Of a DNA stretch of 64,000 nt, positions 48,071-56,114 are shown piece after piece. Within the stretch, counting starts at the first letter, position 1. The number at the start of each line of letters is the position of its first letter. Position numbers and translations under genes: made by a program. The notes beneath the pieces are model-generated. The model saw nothing but the letters and a program-made list of their open reading frames with translations, did not search any database and was not told where the DNA came from. Source of the DNA: F23-D06 sp947165685 (GTDB taxonomy: Bacteria; Bacteroidota; Bacteroidia; Bacteroidales; WCHB1-69); NCBI GenBank assembly GCA_947165685.1, contig CAMVBK010000009.1, positions 14,443 through 78,442 on the forward strand, written 5' to 3'.

Positions 48071-50584
48071 GTGAAAAAGATGAGATTGGATCAACGTGAG
48101 TTTGAAAAGAGCCCTGACCACATTCGTGTGCGCGGGGCTCGAGTGCATAATCTGAAAGACATTGATGTGGATGTACCGTTGCACCGGATTGTGGCTGTGG
48201 CGGGTGTTTCCGGCTCTGGAAAGTCTTCGTTGGCTCTCGGGGTGCTCTATGCGGAGGGTTCGCGCCGTTATTTGGAGTCGCTATCCACCTATACGCGCCG
48301 CCGCATGACGCAGGCCGCCAAGGCCGATGTCGATGAGATTCTTTATGTGCCTGCCGCTCTCGCCCTGCACCAGCGGCCTGCCGTCCCGGGCATCCGCTCC
48401 ACTTTCGGCACGGGCACGGAGCTGCTTAACAGCTTGAGACTCATGTATTCCCGCTTGGCCGAGCATCGCTGTCCCAATGGGCATTACTTGCCGCCTTCCC
48501 TTGCTGTGGCCGCCGGTCAGGAGTGTGTCTGCCCGGAATGCGGCGAGCATTTCTATGCGCCGGGCGCAGAGGAGCTGGCCTTCAACAGCCAGGGAGCCTG
48601 TCGGCACTGCGGCGGCACCGGCATGGTGCGCACCGTTGACAAGGCCTCTCTCGTGCCCGATGAGTCGCTCACGATCGACGAGGGGGCCGTTGCGCCGTGG
48701 AACAGCCTCATGTGGTCGCTCATGACCGACGTGTGCCGCGCCATGGGGGTCCGCACCGACGTGCCATTCCGCGAACTGACGGACAAAGAGAAGGATATCG
48801 TCTATAACGGTCCTGCCGAGAAGAAACATATTTTCTATAAGTCCAAGACCACGAACGTGGCCGGGGAGATGGACTTCACCTACTTCAATGCCACCTATTC
48901 GGTGGAGAACGCGCTGTCGAAAGTGAAGGACGAGAAGGGGATGAAGCGCGTGGAGAAATTCCTGAAGGAGGATGTCTGCCCCGAATGCCACGGCACCCGA
49001 CTGTCGGAGGCTGCCCGGGCACCCAGGCTGCGCGGCATCGGGCTCGACGAGGCCTGCCAGATGACACTTTCGCAGCTGTCGGAGTGGGTGGACGGCGTGC
49101 CCGCATCGTTGCCTGAAGAGATGCGTCCCATGGCCGAAAGCATTTGCGAGTCATTTCGGACTGCCGCCAATCGGTTGATGGACTTAGGGTTAGGGTATCT
49201 TACCCTCGACCGAGCCGCCTCCACGCTCTCCACCGGCGAACGGCAGCGGATGCAGCTTGCCCGCGCCGTCCGAAACCGCACTACGGGCGTGCTCTACGTC
49301 TTGGACGAACCCTCCATCGGTCTGCATCCTTCTAACATCGTAGGACTTAATGGGGTGATGCACGACCTCGTGGCCGACGGCAACACGGTGCTACTGGTTG
49401 ACCACGACACCCAAATCCTGCAGGAGGCCGATTGGCTCATCGAGTTGGGACCGGATGCGGGTGCCAAAGGCGGACAGGTCATCGCCGAGGGCACCATCGC
49501 CGACATCATACGGAACCCGGGTTCGCGCATAGGCCCTTTCTTGGACCTGAAACGCGAGCATGGCTGGAGCGACCCCGACAAGGAACGACTCTTTGATTTT
49601 GGCAATATCCACTTGTCAACCAAACAGATACATACAGTGAAGCCGTTGGAAGTCGATATTCCCAAGGGACGGCTCACCGTGGTGACGGGCGTGTCGGGAT
49701 CCGGCAAGACAACGCTGATTCTGGAAAGCCTTGTGCCGTCGTTGGAGGCACTGACCCGCAAGAAGCGGATGCCGGACCATGTCACGGACATCCTCGCCGA
49801 GGGTATCGAGCACGTGAAGCTCATCGATGCCACGCCCATCGGCATCAATGTGCGCTCCACCGTGGCCACCTACGCGAACGCGCACGACGAGCTGCGCAAA
49901 ATCTACGCTCGAACCCCCGAAGCCAAGCGGCGCGGCTACAAAGCCGGCGACTTCTCCTACAACACCGGTGACCTGCGCTGTCCTGTCTGCGACGGCACCG
50001 GCTCCATCAGCCTTGACGTCCAGTTCCTCCCCGATGTCGATATTCCTTGTCCCGAGTGCCGCGGCTCGCGCTACGCCAAAGCCGCCTACGCGGTCAAGCA
50101 CACCAACAAGCGCCACGAAAGTGTCTCCCTGCCGGCGCTGATGGACATGGACATCAACACCGCCATGGAGTTCTGCCAGGATATGAAGACGGTCTTTCCG
50201 AGGCTTCAAGTGCTGCAAAGTCTTGGCTTGGGGTATCTTACGCTTGGTGAGGAGACGCCGAGTCTGTCGGGCGGCGAAGCCCAGCGGCTGAAGCTGGCTA
50301 CCGAAATGGGACGTCTGCAGCACGATTCGGTGTTTGTGTTCGACGAACCCACCATCGGGCTGCATCCTTTGGACGTGCAGACGCTGTTGCAGGTGTTCGA
50401 CACGCTGATTCGGAACGGGGCCACGGTGGTTGTCATTGAGCACGACCTGGACGTGATCCGGGCGGCAGACTACATCATCGACATGGGACCGGGCGGCGGC
50501 GAGGACGGCGGCCGCGTCGTGGCCGTGGGCACGCCGAGGGACATCGCCGGGAATCCGGAGAGCATCACGGGGCGGTTCCTGTGA
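48071..50584 (+). CDS. UvrA-family ABC ATPase (UvrA2-like paralog)
   Basis: 837 residues; canonical UvrA is ~940. Two ABC modules are visible: Walker A GVSGSGKSSLALGVLYAEG and GVSGSGKTTLILESLVP, signatures LSTGERQRMQLAR and LSGGEAQRLKLATEMG, and Walker B LYVLDEPSIGLHP and VFVFDEPTIGLHP. Zn-finger cysteines occur in CPECGEHFY, CPECHGTR, CPVCDGTG and CPECRGSR. The region between the first Walker A and first Zn finger is short, suggesting loss of the UvrB-binding domain as in class II UvrA proteins linked to drug or DNA-damage tolerance. The start could be GTG 48071 or ATG 48080. Confidence 0.9.
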   Translation: MKKMRLDQREFEKSPDHIRVRGARVHNLKDIDVDVPLHRIVAVAGVSGSGKSSLALGVLYAEGSRRYLESLSTYTRRRMTQAAKADVDEILYVPAALALHQRPAVPGIRSTFGTGTELLNSLRLMYSRLAEHRCPNGHYLPPSLAVAAGQECVCPECGEHFYAPGAEELAFNSQGACRHCGGTGMVRTVDKASLVPDESLTIDEGAVAPWNSLMWSLMTDVCRAMGVRTDVPFRELTDKEKDIVYNGPAEKKHIFYKSKTTNVAGEMDFTYFNATYSVENALSKVKDEKGMKRVEKFLKEDVCPECHGTRLSEAARAPRLRGIGLDEACQMTLSQLSEWVDGVPASLPEEMRPMAESICESFRTAANRLMDLGLGYLTLDRAASTLSTGERQRMQLARAVRNRTTGVLYVLDEPSIGLHPSNIVGLNGVMHDLVADGNTVLLVDHDTQILQEADWLIELGPDAGAKGGQVIAEGTIADIIRNPGSRIGPFLDLKREHGWSDPDKERLFDFGNIHLSTKQIHTVKPLEVDIPKGRLTVVTGVSGSGKTTLILESLVPSLEALTRKKRMPDHVTDILAEGIEHVKLIDATPIGINVRSTVATYANAHDELRKIYARTPEAKRRGYKAGDFSYNTGDLRCPVCDGTGSISLDVQFLPDVDIPCPECRGSRYAKAAYAVKHTNKRHESVSLPALMDMDINTAMEFCQDMKTVFPRLQVLQSLGLGYLTLGEETPSLSGGEAQRLKLATEMGRLQHDSVFVFDEPTIGLHPLDVQTLLQVFDTLIRNGATVVVIEHDLDVIRAADYIIDMGPGGGEDGGRVVAVGTPRDIAGNPESITGRFL

Positions 50585-50615
50585 TCGGGAGCGGTTATGG
50601 ATTATTGCGTCTGTC

Positions 50616-52871
50616 CTATTGGCATCCATTGTAAAAATGGATGGCCTTCTGGTAGCCACGCGCCATCGCCATCATGATCCATTTTTCCGCCTCCTTTGGG
50701 TTCCCTTTCACTCCTTCTCCGTTATACAAGCACCATCCGACCATATATTGGGCCGGGGCATACCCTTCTTTTGCGCTTTTCTTGAAGCAGGCGTATGCTT
50801 TTTTGTAGTTGTTGTTGGTCGGGTCTATGATCCCGTCCTTGTGGCATAATCCAAGCCAGTAAAATCCCTCGGGGTCTTTGCGTACGGCGGCCTTTTGCCA
50901 TAGCGCTACGGCCTGGTTGGTGTCTTTCTCCAATCCGCACCAGCCGTTGAAGTGGAATTTCCCGAGCTGGGTGCACGCCTTGGGATGTCTTTTTTCGGCA
51001 GCCTGCCGGAAATAGGCGTAGGCTTGAAGGGAGTCTTTCTCCACGCCTAAACCGTTCATACACAGCACTCCCATGCCGTAAAGCCCGTCGGCGTCGCCTT
51101 GCTTGGCAGACTCATTGTACCAATAATATGCTTGAGTGTAGTCTCTGTTACGTAAAATCTTGTTCCAATTGTATAGAAACAGATCTCCTGCTTCTGCTTG
51201 CGCCTTCGCCTTGCCCGCTTTTGCATTTGCGATAATTGAACTGTCTCTTTGGGGATCCACAATTCCTCTGTAGATTTCTGAAGGGTTAAAGACGAGGATT
51301 TGTCCATTAATCCTTTCCGTGCGGATGGTGGTGATTTCGGGTGCGGAATAAGATGAAATTAGAAAGGCCGTCCTTTCCTTTTCCCAAGATTTTTTAAGTT
51401 CGCTGTCCCAATAGGCAATCTCTTTGAAATAGCGTCTGGCCTTGGCGGGATTGGCTTTCACCCCTCGCCCTTTGGCATAGCACACCGATAGGTAGTAGCG
51501 TCCGAGGTCGCAGTGTTGGTAGGCAGCTTCCTGGAAAAGTTTGAACGCGGAGTCATAGTCGGGCTGGGGCTTGTAATAATGATACAAGCCGATGCGGCAG
51601 GCGGCCATTGGGTCTCCGTACTGCTCGTAGGCCGTTCGGTAATAATACATGGCCGTGTCGGTGCTGTTCCGTGATGCGTAGAGATCCCCTAATTGGACCA
51701 TCGCGCAAACGTTGCCTTCTTGGCTCACTTGATAGTTGAGGCTGTCGAACAGGTTGGGCTTGATTTTCCAGAGTAATTCATCCTCTCTGAAATTGAAGAA
51801 TTTACGTTCCGGACGCTGGTTTTTGTCCTTGAATTCACTCTCCACATATTGCCTGATGTAACGGAAAAGATTCTCTATGGTTACACTGTCTGTTGAAAAT
51901 CGTTTCAGATAGTGTAATTCATTGCCGGAGACGGAATTGGCCAGTGCCTTTTCCAACGGGGTGAAGTCGCGTGTGGGAATGTACGAAGTGTCGTATTCGC
52001 TGCTGGAAAAGAAGAATGCGCACTTGTCATCCTTGCGATTCATCGAATCGAGCTTGTTGACAAGGGATTTGGCGTAGCATGCATCGACAAAGACGAGAAC
52101 TTTGGCGCCCTTTGCGGCCATTTTTTTGAAGTAGGCGTTCAAGGTGTCGGCGTCGAGTTGCGTGTCGGAGGTGACGAGACGGTAGGTCTTGTCGTTTATC
52201 CGTTCGCCGTGGCTTAGAAGATAGACCATCACCATGTCTTTGTTGTTTTGCTTGACCGAGTCGGAGAGGAGCTTGAGGGAGTGCAGCAGACTCGCTGTCG
52301 AGGTCTTTTCGGCGCTGGTGGCCACATCATGCCAGGAAAGCTGGAATTCGTTGTCGGGGACCATTTTCTTTTCAATGGAATTGGCCAGATTCAGGAAATT
52401 GCCTGTCTGGTCGGGCAGCGAAGGCCAACTGTCCGGGAAGTCGCGGATGCCGACAAGGAAATAGTGGAGGTTCTCAGGGAAGGTTTCCGTGGTGACTTCG
52501 GGCTTGTCCACGGTGTTTTCCTTACCCGCCGGAACGAGAGTCCCGCGTGGCTGCCCGTCAGAGCCTTTTGTGGGTTCTTTTGGCTGTTGTCTGTATTTTC
52601 TGTATCTATTGATTAGTACATCCACCTTTTCACCCGTGGATTTAGTTGTGTGAAAAAAAAATTTTTTGTTATCCTTCTTCCTTTCAATGACGAAATTGGA
52701 ATCCGAGCGGACTGTGGAGTGGTCGTAAAGCGGAGTCCTATTCGACACGGGTCGCCACTCCAAATTGTATTTATATTCGACTTTTCCGCGTACATATATG
52801 TACGTTTGTGCGAAGGTTTCTGTCGTGAAGACAACGCATAGCGTGATCAGTAGAAAGTTGATGTTTTTCAT
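50616..52871 (-). CDS. Exported caspase (peptidase C14) with C-terminal Sel1 repeats
   Basis: 751 residues. The signal peptide MKNINFLLITLCVVFTTETFAQ predicts export, and the start at 52871 (not 52934) is chosen for it and for the 4-bp gap to the CHASE2 gene. Residues ~23-90 are a small beta-rich domain. The caspase domain (~130-345) has the catalytic dyad His221 (VYLLSHGERI) and Cys265 (VLVFVDACYAKSL). Residues ~375-751 are Sel1/TPR-like repeats (ARRYFKEIA, GMGVLCMNGLGVEKDSLQAY, LYNGEGVKGNPKEAEKW). Sel1 repeats bind protein partners. It is the last gene of the PNGase F operon. GC is visibly lower than in the first two genes of the operon. Substrate specificity is unknown. Confidence 0.92.
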   Translation of the reverse strand: MKNINFLLITLCVVFTTETFAQTYIYVRGKVEYKYNLEWRPVSNRTPLYDHSTVRSDSNFVIERKKDNKKFFFHTTKSTGEKVDVLINRYRKYRQQPKEPTKGSDGQPRGTLVPAGKENTVDKPEVTTETFPENLHYFLVGIRDFPDSWPSLPDQTGNFLNLANSIEKKMVPDNEFQLSWHDVATSAEKTSTASLLHSLKLLSDSVKQNNKDMVMVYLLSHGERINDKTYRLVTSDTQLDADTLNAYFKKMAAKGAKVLVFVDACYAKSLVNKLDSMNRKDDKCAFFFSSSEYDTSYIPTRDFTPLEKALANSVSGNELHYLKRFSTDSVTIENLFRYIRQYVESEFKDKNQRPERKFFNFREDELLWKIKPNLFDSLNYQVSQEGNVCAMVQLGDLYASRNSTDTAMYYYRTAYEQYGDPMAACRIGLYHYYKPQPDYDSAFKLFQEAAYQHCDLGRYYLSVCYAKGRGVKANPAKARRYFKEIAYWDSELKKSWEKERTAFLISSYSAPEITTIRTERINGQILVFNPSEIYRGIVDPQRDSSIIANAKAGKAKAQAEAGDLFLYNWNKILRNRDYTQAYYWYNESAKQGDADGLYGMGVLCMNGLGVEKDSLQAYAYFRQAAEKRHPKACTQLGKFHFNGWCGLEKDTNQAVALWQKAAVRKDPEGFYWLGLCHKDGIIDPTNNNYKKAYACFKKSAKEGYAPAQYMVGWCLYNGEGVKGNPKEAEKWIMMAMARGYQKAIHFYNGCQ

Positions 52872-52875
52872 TTGT

Positions 52876-54102
52876 TTAGTTGTTTTGGTTTGAGATTTGC
52901 TGGCACCAGTTATATGCAGGTTTGACGAATGCAAAAGAGAGGAATAGCAGGCTGATGTTTGGAATTATGAAGCACTTTGCGGTGAGGAAAAAACAACAGA
53001 GAAGGACACCGCATTCGAAAAGAATCACAAGAATAGGGGATAGAATCACATGAAAAGCGGATAGAAAGATTTTGATTAGTTCGCACTTGGGATTGCAACG
53101 TTTTTTGAGGAAATTGAAAAAGATGACACATAGATAGTATAGGAAAGAGAATAAAACGAAAAGGAGGAAATTTACATAGCAACGGCAAAAAGTGTAGGGG
53201 TAAGAGGAGGTTTTTTTTTCTCCATTATGGAGGGCCAAAATCGAGGCCAGTTCGTAGGCAATGATTTTTATGCCGGAAATCTGGCGGGAGTTCCCAGTGT
53301 CCCGGAACGGTGCTATATGTATGTCGAAAGGGGAGTTGGTTTGGCCTATCAGGACAATGCTGTTGGTGTCGATGTTTTTCAAGGAAGACAAGGAAGTTGA
53401 GTCTGTGATGTCGAATTTGTTGAGGAACATGTACGATGTGTCGAATGTCTTTGCTCTGAAATTGGTGTAGAATTGTTCGGGCAATTTGCAGGTGTCCACG
53501 CCTAACATCATGGCGGCTTTCAATGAGATTCGGGGAAGTGATTCATGGGTGCGGACATATTCGCCAAAGCCATAGAACGCGGCCGATCCGAAGGGGATGT
53601 CCAGCTGTTTCGTGAAGAAGCTGTGACAAATGGAATCGTCTTTCCCCATGCTTCTGACCACAACAAGCTTTGTGGAATCCTTGATGCGCTCAAGAGTACT
53701 GCTCAGGATTTTGTTTTGAACGGTGTCGAAGCTTTTGGTGTCCTGAAACAGGACGTCGATGCAAATAAGTTTCGGGTGTTGGTCCGCCACGGCTTGGATG
53801 ACCTCGGCAAAATTTTTCCGGCTATAGAAAGTCTCCCTCATATCCACAATCACGATGTCGTCAGCGGTGATGTCGTTTTCGTAGTGGCTGTTTTGAGTGT
53901 CAAAGAAGAGATTCATGTACCATTCGTGGTTGATGGATTCGATTAGCTTGCCGATCAAAGGGCAATTTCTGACCGCTTCCCCAACCCCGAATAGGGCACA
54001 AGCACCTGCAATTACCAGTAGGGGCGATAGAAATCTACACAATTTGCTATGCTTGAATCGGCATTCGGAATCCTTGTCGTGGTTAGTTGTCTGTTTTTCC
54101 AT
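52876..54102 (-). CDS. CHASE2-domain integral membrane protein
   Basis: 408 residues. TM1 (~22-44) leads into an extracytoplasmic CHASE2 domain (~65-295): ADDIVIVDMRETFYSRKNFAEVI, HPKLICIDVLFQD, SIVLIGQTNSPFDIHIAPF and GIKIIAYELASIL are family landmarks. Three or four membrane spans follow (~306-395) with no kinase, cyclase or other output domain. CHASE2 normally senses unknown envelope or external ligands. Output is expected through a partner; the exported caspase encoded 4 bp downstream is the obvious candidate, since both would face the periplasm (inference). It starts 15 bp after the four-repeat gene and has low GC. Confidence 0.87.
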   Translation of the reverse strand: MEKQTTNHDKDSECRFKHSKLCRFLSPLLVIAGACALFGVGEAVRNCPLIGKLIESINHEWYMNLFFDTQNSHYENDITADDIVIVDMRETFYSRKNFAEVIQAVADQHPKLICIDVLFQDTKSFDTVQNKILSSTLERIKDSTKLVVVRSMGKDDSICHSFFTKQLDIPFGSAAFYGFGEYVRTHESLPRISLKAAMMLGVDTCKLPEQFYTNFRAKTFDTSYMFLNKFDITDSTSLSSLKNIDTNSIVLIGQTNSPFDIHIAPFRDTGNSRQISGIKIIAYELASILALHNGEKKTSSYPYTFCRCYVNFLLFVLFSFLYYLCVIFFNFLKKRCNPKCELIKIFLSAFHVILSPILVILFECGVLLCCFFLTAKCFIIPNISLLFLSFAFVKPAYNWCQQISNQNN

Positions 54103-54117
54103 ATCGTAGAATTTTGG

Positions 54118-56109
54118 TTATTCCTCCCCCATCATCGCCCGCAGCTCCTCCACGGTGAAGCAGAAGCTCTTCGCGGCGGTTGAGACGGTTTTCTTGTTTT
54201 TCTTGGGCTTTTGCGGGACTCGGTAACGATAACACAGTCCGTAGCCCGCGCTGGTGTACAGGTCGATTATTTCGCGGATGTCCTCGCCGCCGGCCGCCAT
54301 GGAGGACTCTAACTGCCAGCGGATTTCGTCGTCGTTGACCATGTCGAGCGGGAATCCTTCTGCCATGGTGTAGTAATAGATAACCATTCCATTTTCAACA
54401 CCTATCGAGTCGAGGGTCGTGAACTCGTCCGTACGGGCAGGGCATTCCCGGTTGAGCACAGGCAAGACATCCTCCAAGATGGTTTTCTGCAGCTCCGCGC
54501 GGATTACTTCGGACGGCACCGCCAACGCAGAGTCGATGTCGCTCGTGGAGTAGGCGAGTGTCCGGATCTGCCCGTCCGGAAATCGCCAGTGCAGGGTGAT
54601 GCCCGCATCCAATTCGGCCAAGGTCGCCAGTGTGGTGGTGTCGATGTCGAGGAGGTCGCGGTAGTCTTTTTCCCCGACGGAGCTGAGGAAGAGTTCCGCC
54701 ATGTCGGGGGCTACCGAGTAGTGGTAGTGGAGGACGCTGTTTCGGAAAGCTACGCTGTCGAGGGTGCCGAAGTCGAGCTCGATCGGGAGACTGTCGCGGT
54801 TGAACCCCTCCATTTCCCGCAACAGCTGCTCCCTTATCATCTGCCGCTGGATGCGGGCCGTGACCCCGACGTAGGTGCTCTCTTCCATTTCCGGACTGTT
54901 CCGGATCTCGTCCGACGGGATGAAGATGTCGATGGTGCGGCGGGTGTCCGCCTCCATGTAGAGCAGCCGGACCCCTTTCAGGCGCTGGTAGAAGCGTTCG
55001 AGGGTGAGGATTCCGCCGTCATACACAGCGGAACTGCCGATGAACCTCTCGTAAGCCCGTCGGAGGTTCACGGCGGTGCTTCTTCGGATGAGCTCCTCGT
55101 TTTCGGCAGAACTACCTTCGCCGTAAAGCTCCGGTGCCAAGGTGTAGGTGTATTGCAGAACCTGGTCGGCATATTCGACATCGGTCAGGCGAATGTCCGG
55201 GTCAGGACTCAATTCGTCCTTTTTTTGGGCAAGCATAAACTCTTGATGGACAATCTGTTCCTGAATAAAGGCATCGATTTGGGCATCGGTGGCGGGCTTG
55301 ATCTTGTTGGAGGTCTTCATCCAGTCCTCCAGTTCGGCGTGGGGGACGAAGAGGTGGGCGATTTCGTTGCGGAGGGTGTCGCGGAATCGGAACAGGAGGT
55401 GAATGTCTGCATCCACATAGATTTCAAACAAATCGAGGTTCGTCTGGAAGAAGCTCTTGTACTGCAGTTTGAACGTCGGGAGAACCATCTCCACATGTTC
55501 CCGCTTGTAATTTTTGTCTTCAAAGAAGGTGTAGAGGTAGAATAGGGTGTCGCCAGTGAGATAAACAGTGTCGATGCGGGTGTGTTCGTCGATCCGGTTG
55601 GGCATATTCCGGTTGTTGCTGTTGTTGATATAGCGTATGTTTTCCCGTCCCTGCCATTTTTTGCTGTTTTTGTAATCGGGCTTGGTGCGGTCGGCCCAGA
55701 TCTGCCGGGCTTCCGAAGGCGAGTAACGGAGCGTGAGCCGCGCGTCGGAACTGTCGATGGTGATGTCATAGACAAAACCGCCCTTGATGTCGCCCAACTT
55801 TTCATACAGGTAGTTGAACTCCACGGGCTCCAGCCGGTAGCGGAGGCGGTCGGCAAAATACCGCCGCAGGTCCGCACTGTCGCGCCCTTCCGCGAACAAC
55901 TTCCTCAGGGTGAGGTCGAAATGCAGGTAGCCAGACTTGTAGCTCAGCTTGTTGACCGTCCAGGTCAGTTCATGGCGGGGGCAGTTCCGCTTGTTGTTCA
56001 TGCCCGCCACCTTGGCATACATCTCCCGGTCGATGGGCTGCGCCTGCAGCGTGCCCGCAAGCAGTGCTGCGACGAAGAGGAGGCAAGTTGTTGCTTTGAC
56101 GGGGTTCAT
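54118..56109 (-). CDS. Secreted protein with about four related beta-strand repeat units, unknown function
   Basis: 663 residues. A signal peptide (MNPVKATTCLLFVAALLAGTLQAQ) sets the start at 56109, 5 bp after the PNGase F fusion gene. The body is made of about four ~130-residue units, each with a strand of the type LTDVEYADQVLQYTYTLAP or LDSVAFRNSVLHYHYSVAP, a helical middle and a second strand pair such as GVRLLYMEADTRRTIDIF or GITLHWRFPDGQIRTLAYS. The last unit ends in a Lys-rich tail (PQKPKKNKKTVS). I do not recognise the unit as a named family. It may be a periplasmic binding or scaffold protein for its operon partners. Confidence 0.8.
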   Translation of the reverse strand: MNPVKATTCLLFVAALLAGTLQAQPIDREMYAKVAGMNNKRNCPRHELTWTVNKLSYKSGYLHFDLTLRKLFAEGRDSADLRRYFADRLRYRLEPVEFNYLYEKLGDIKGGFVYDITIDSSDARLTLRYSPSEARQIWADRTKPDYKNSKKWQGRENIRYINNSNNRNMPNRIDEHTRIDTVYLTGDTLFYLYTFFEDKNYKREHVEMVLPTFKLQYKSFFQTNLDLFEIYVDADIHLLFRFRDTLRNEIAHLFVPHAELEDWMKTSNKIKPATDAQIDAFIQEQIVHQEFMLAQKKDELSPDPDIRLTDVEYADQVLQYTYTLAPELYGEGSSAENEELIRRSTAVNLRRAYERFIGSSAVYDGGILTLERFYQRLKGVRLLYMEADTRRTIDIFIPSDEIRNSPEMEESTYVGVTARIQRQMIREQLLREMEGFNRDSLPIELDFGTLDSVAFRNSVLHYHYSVAPDMAELFLSSVGEKDYRDLLDIDTTTLATLAELDAGITLHWRFPDGQIRTLAYSTSDIDSALAVPSEVIRAELQKTILEDVLPVLNRECPARTDEFTTLDSIGVENGMVIYYYTMAEGFPLDMVNDDEIRWQLESSMAAGGEDIREIIDLYTSAGYGLCYRYRVPQKPKKNKKTVSTAAKSFCFTVEELRAMMGEE

Positions 56110-56114
56110 GTCGG

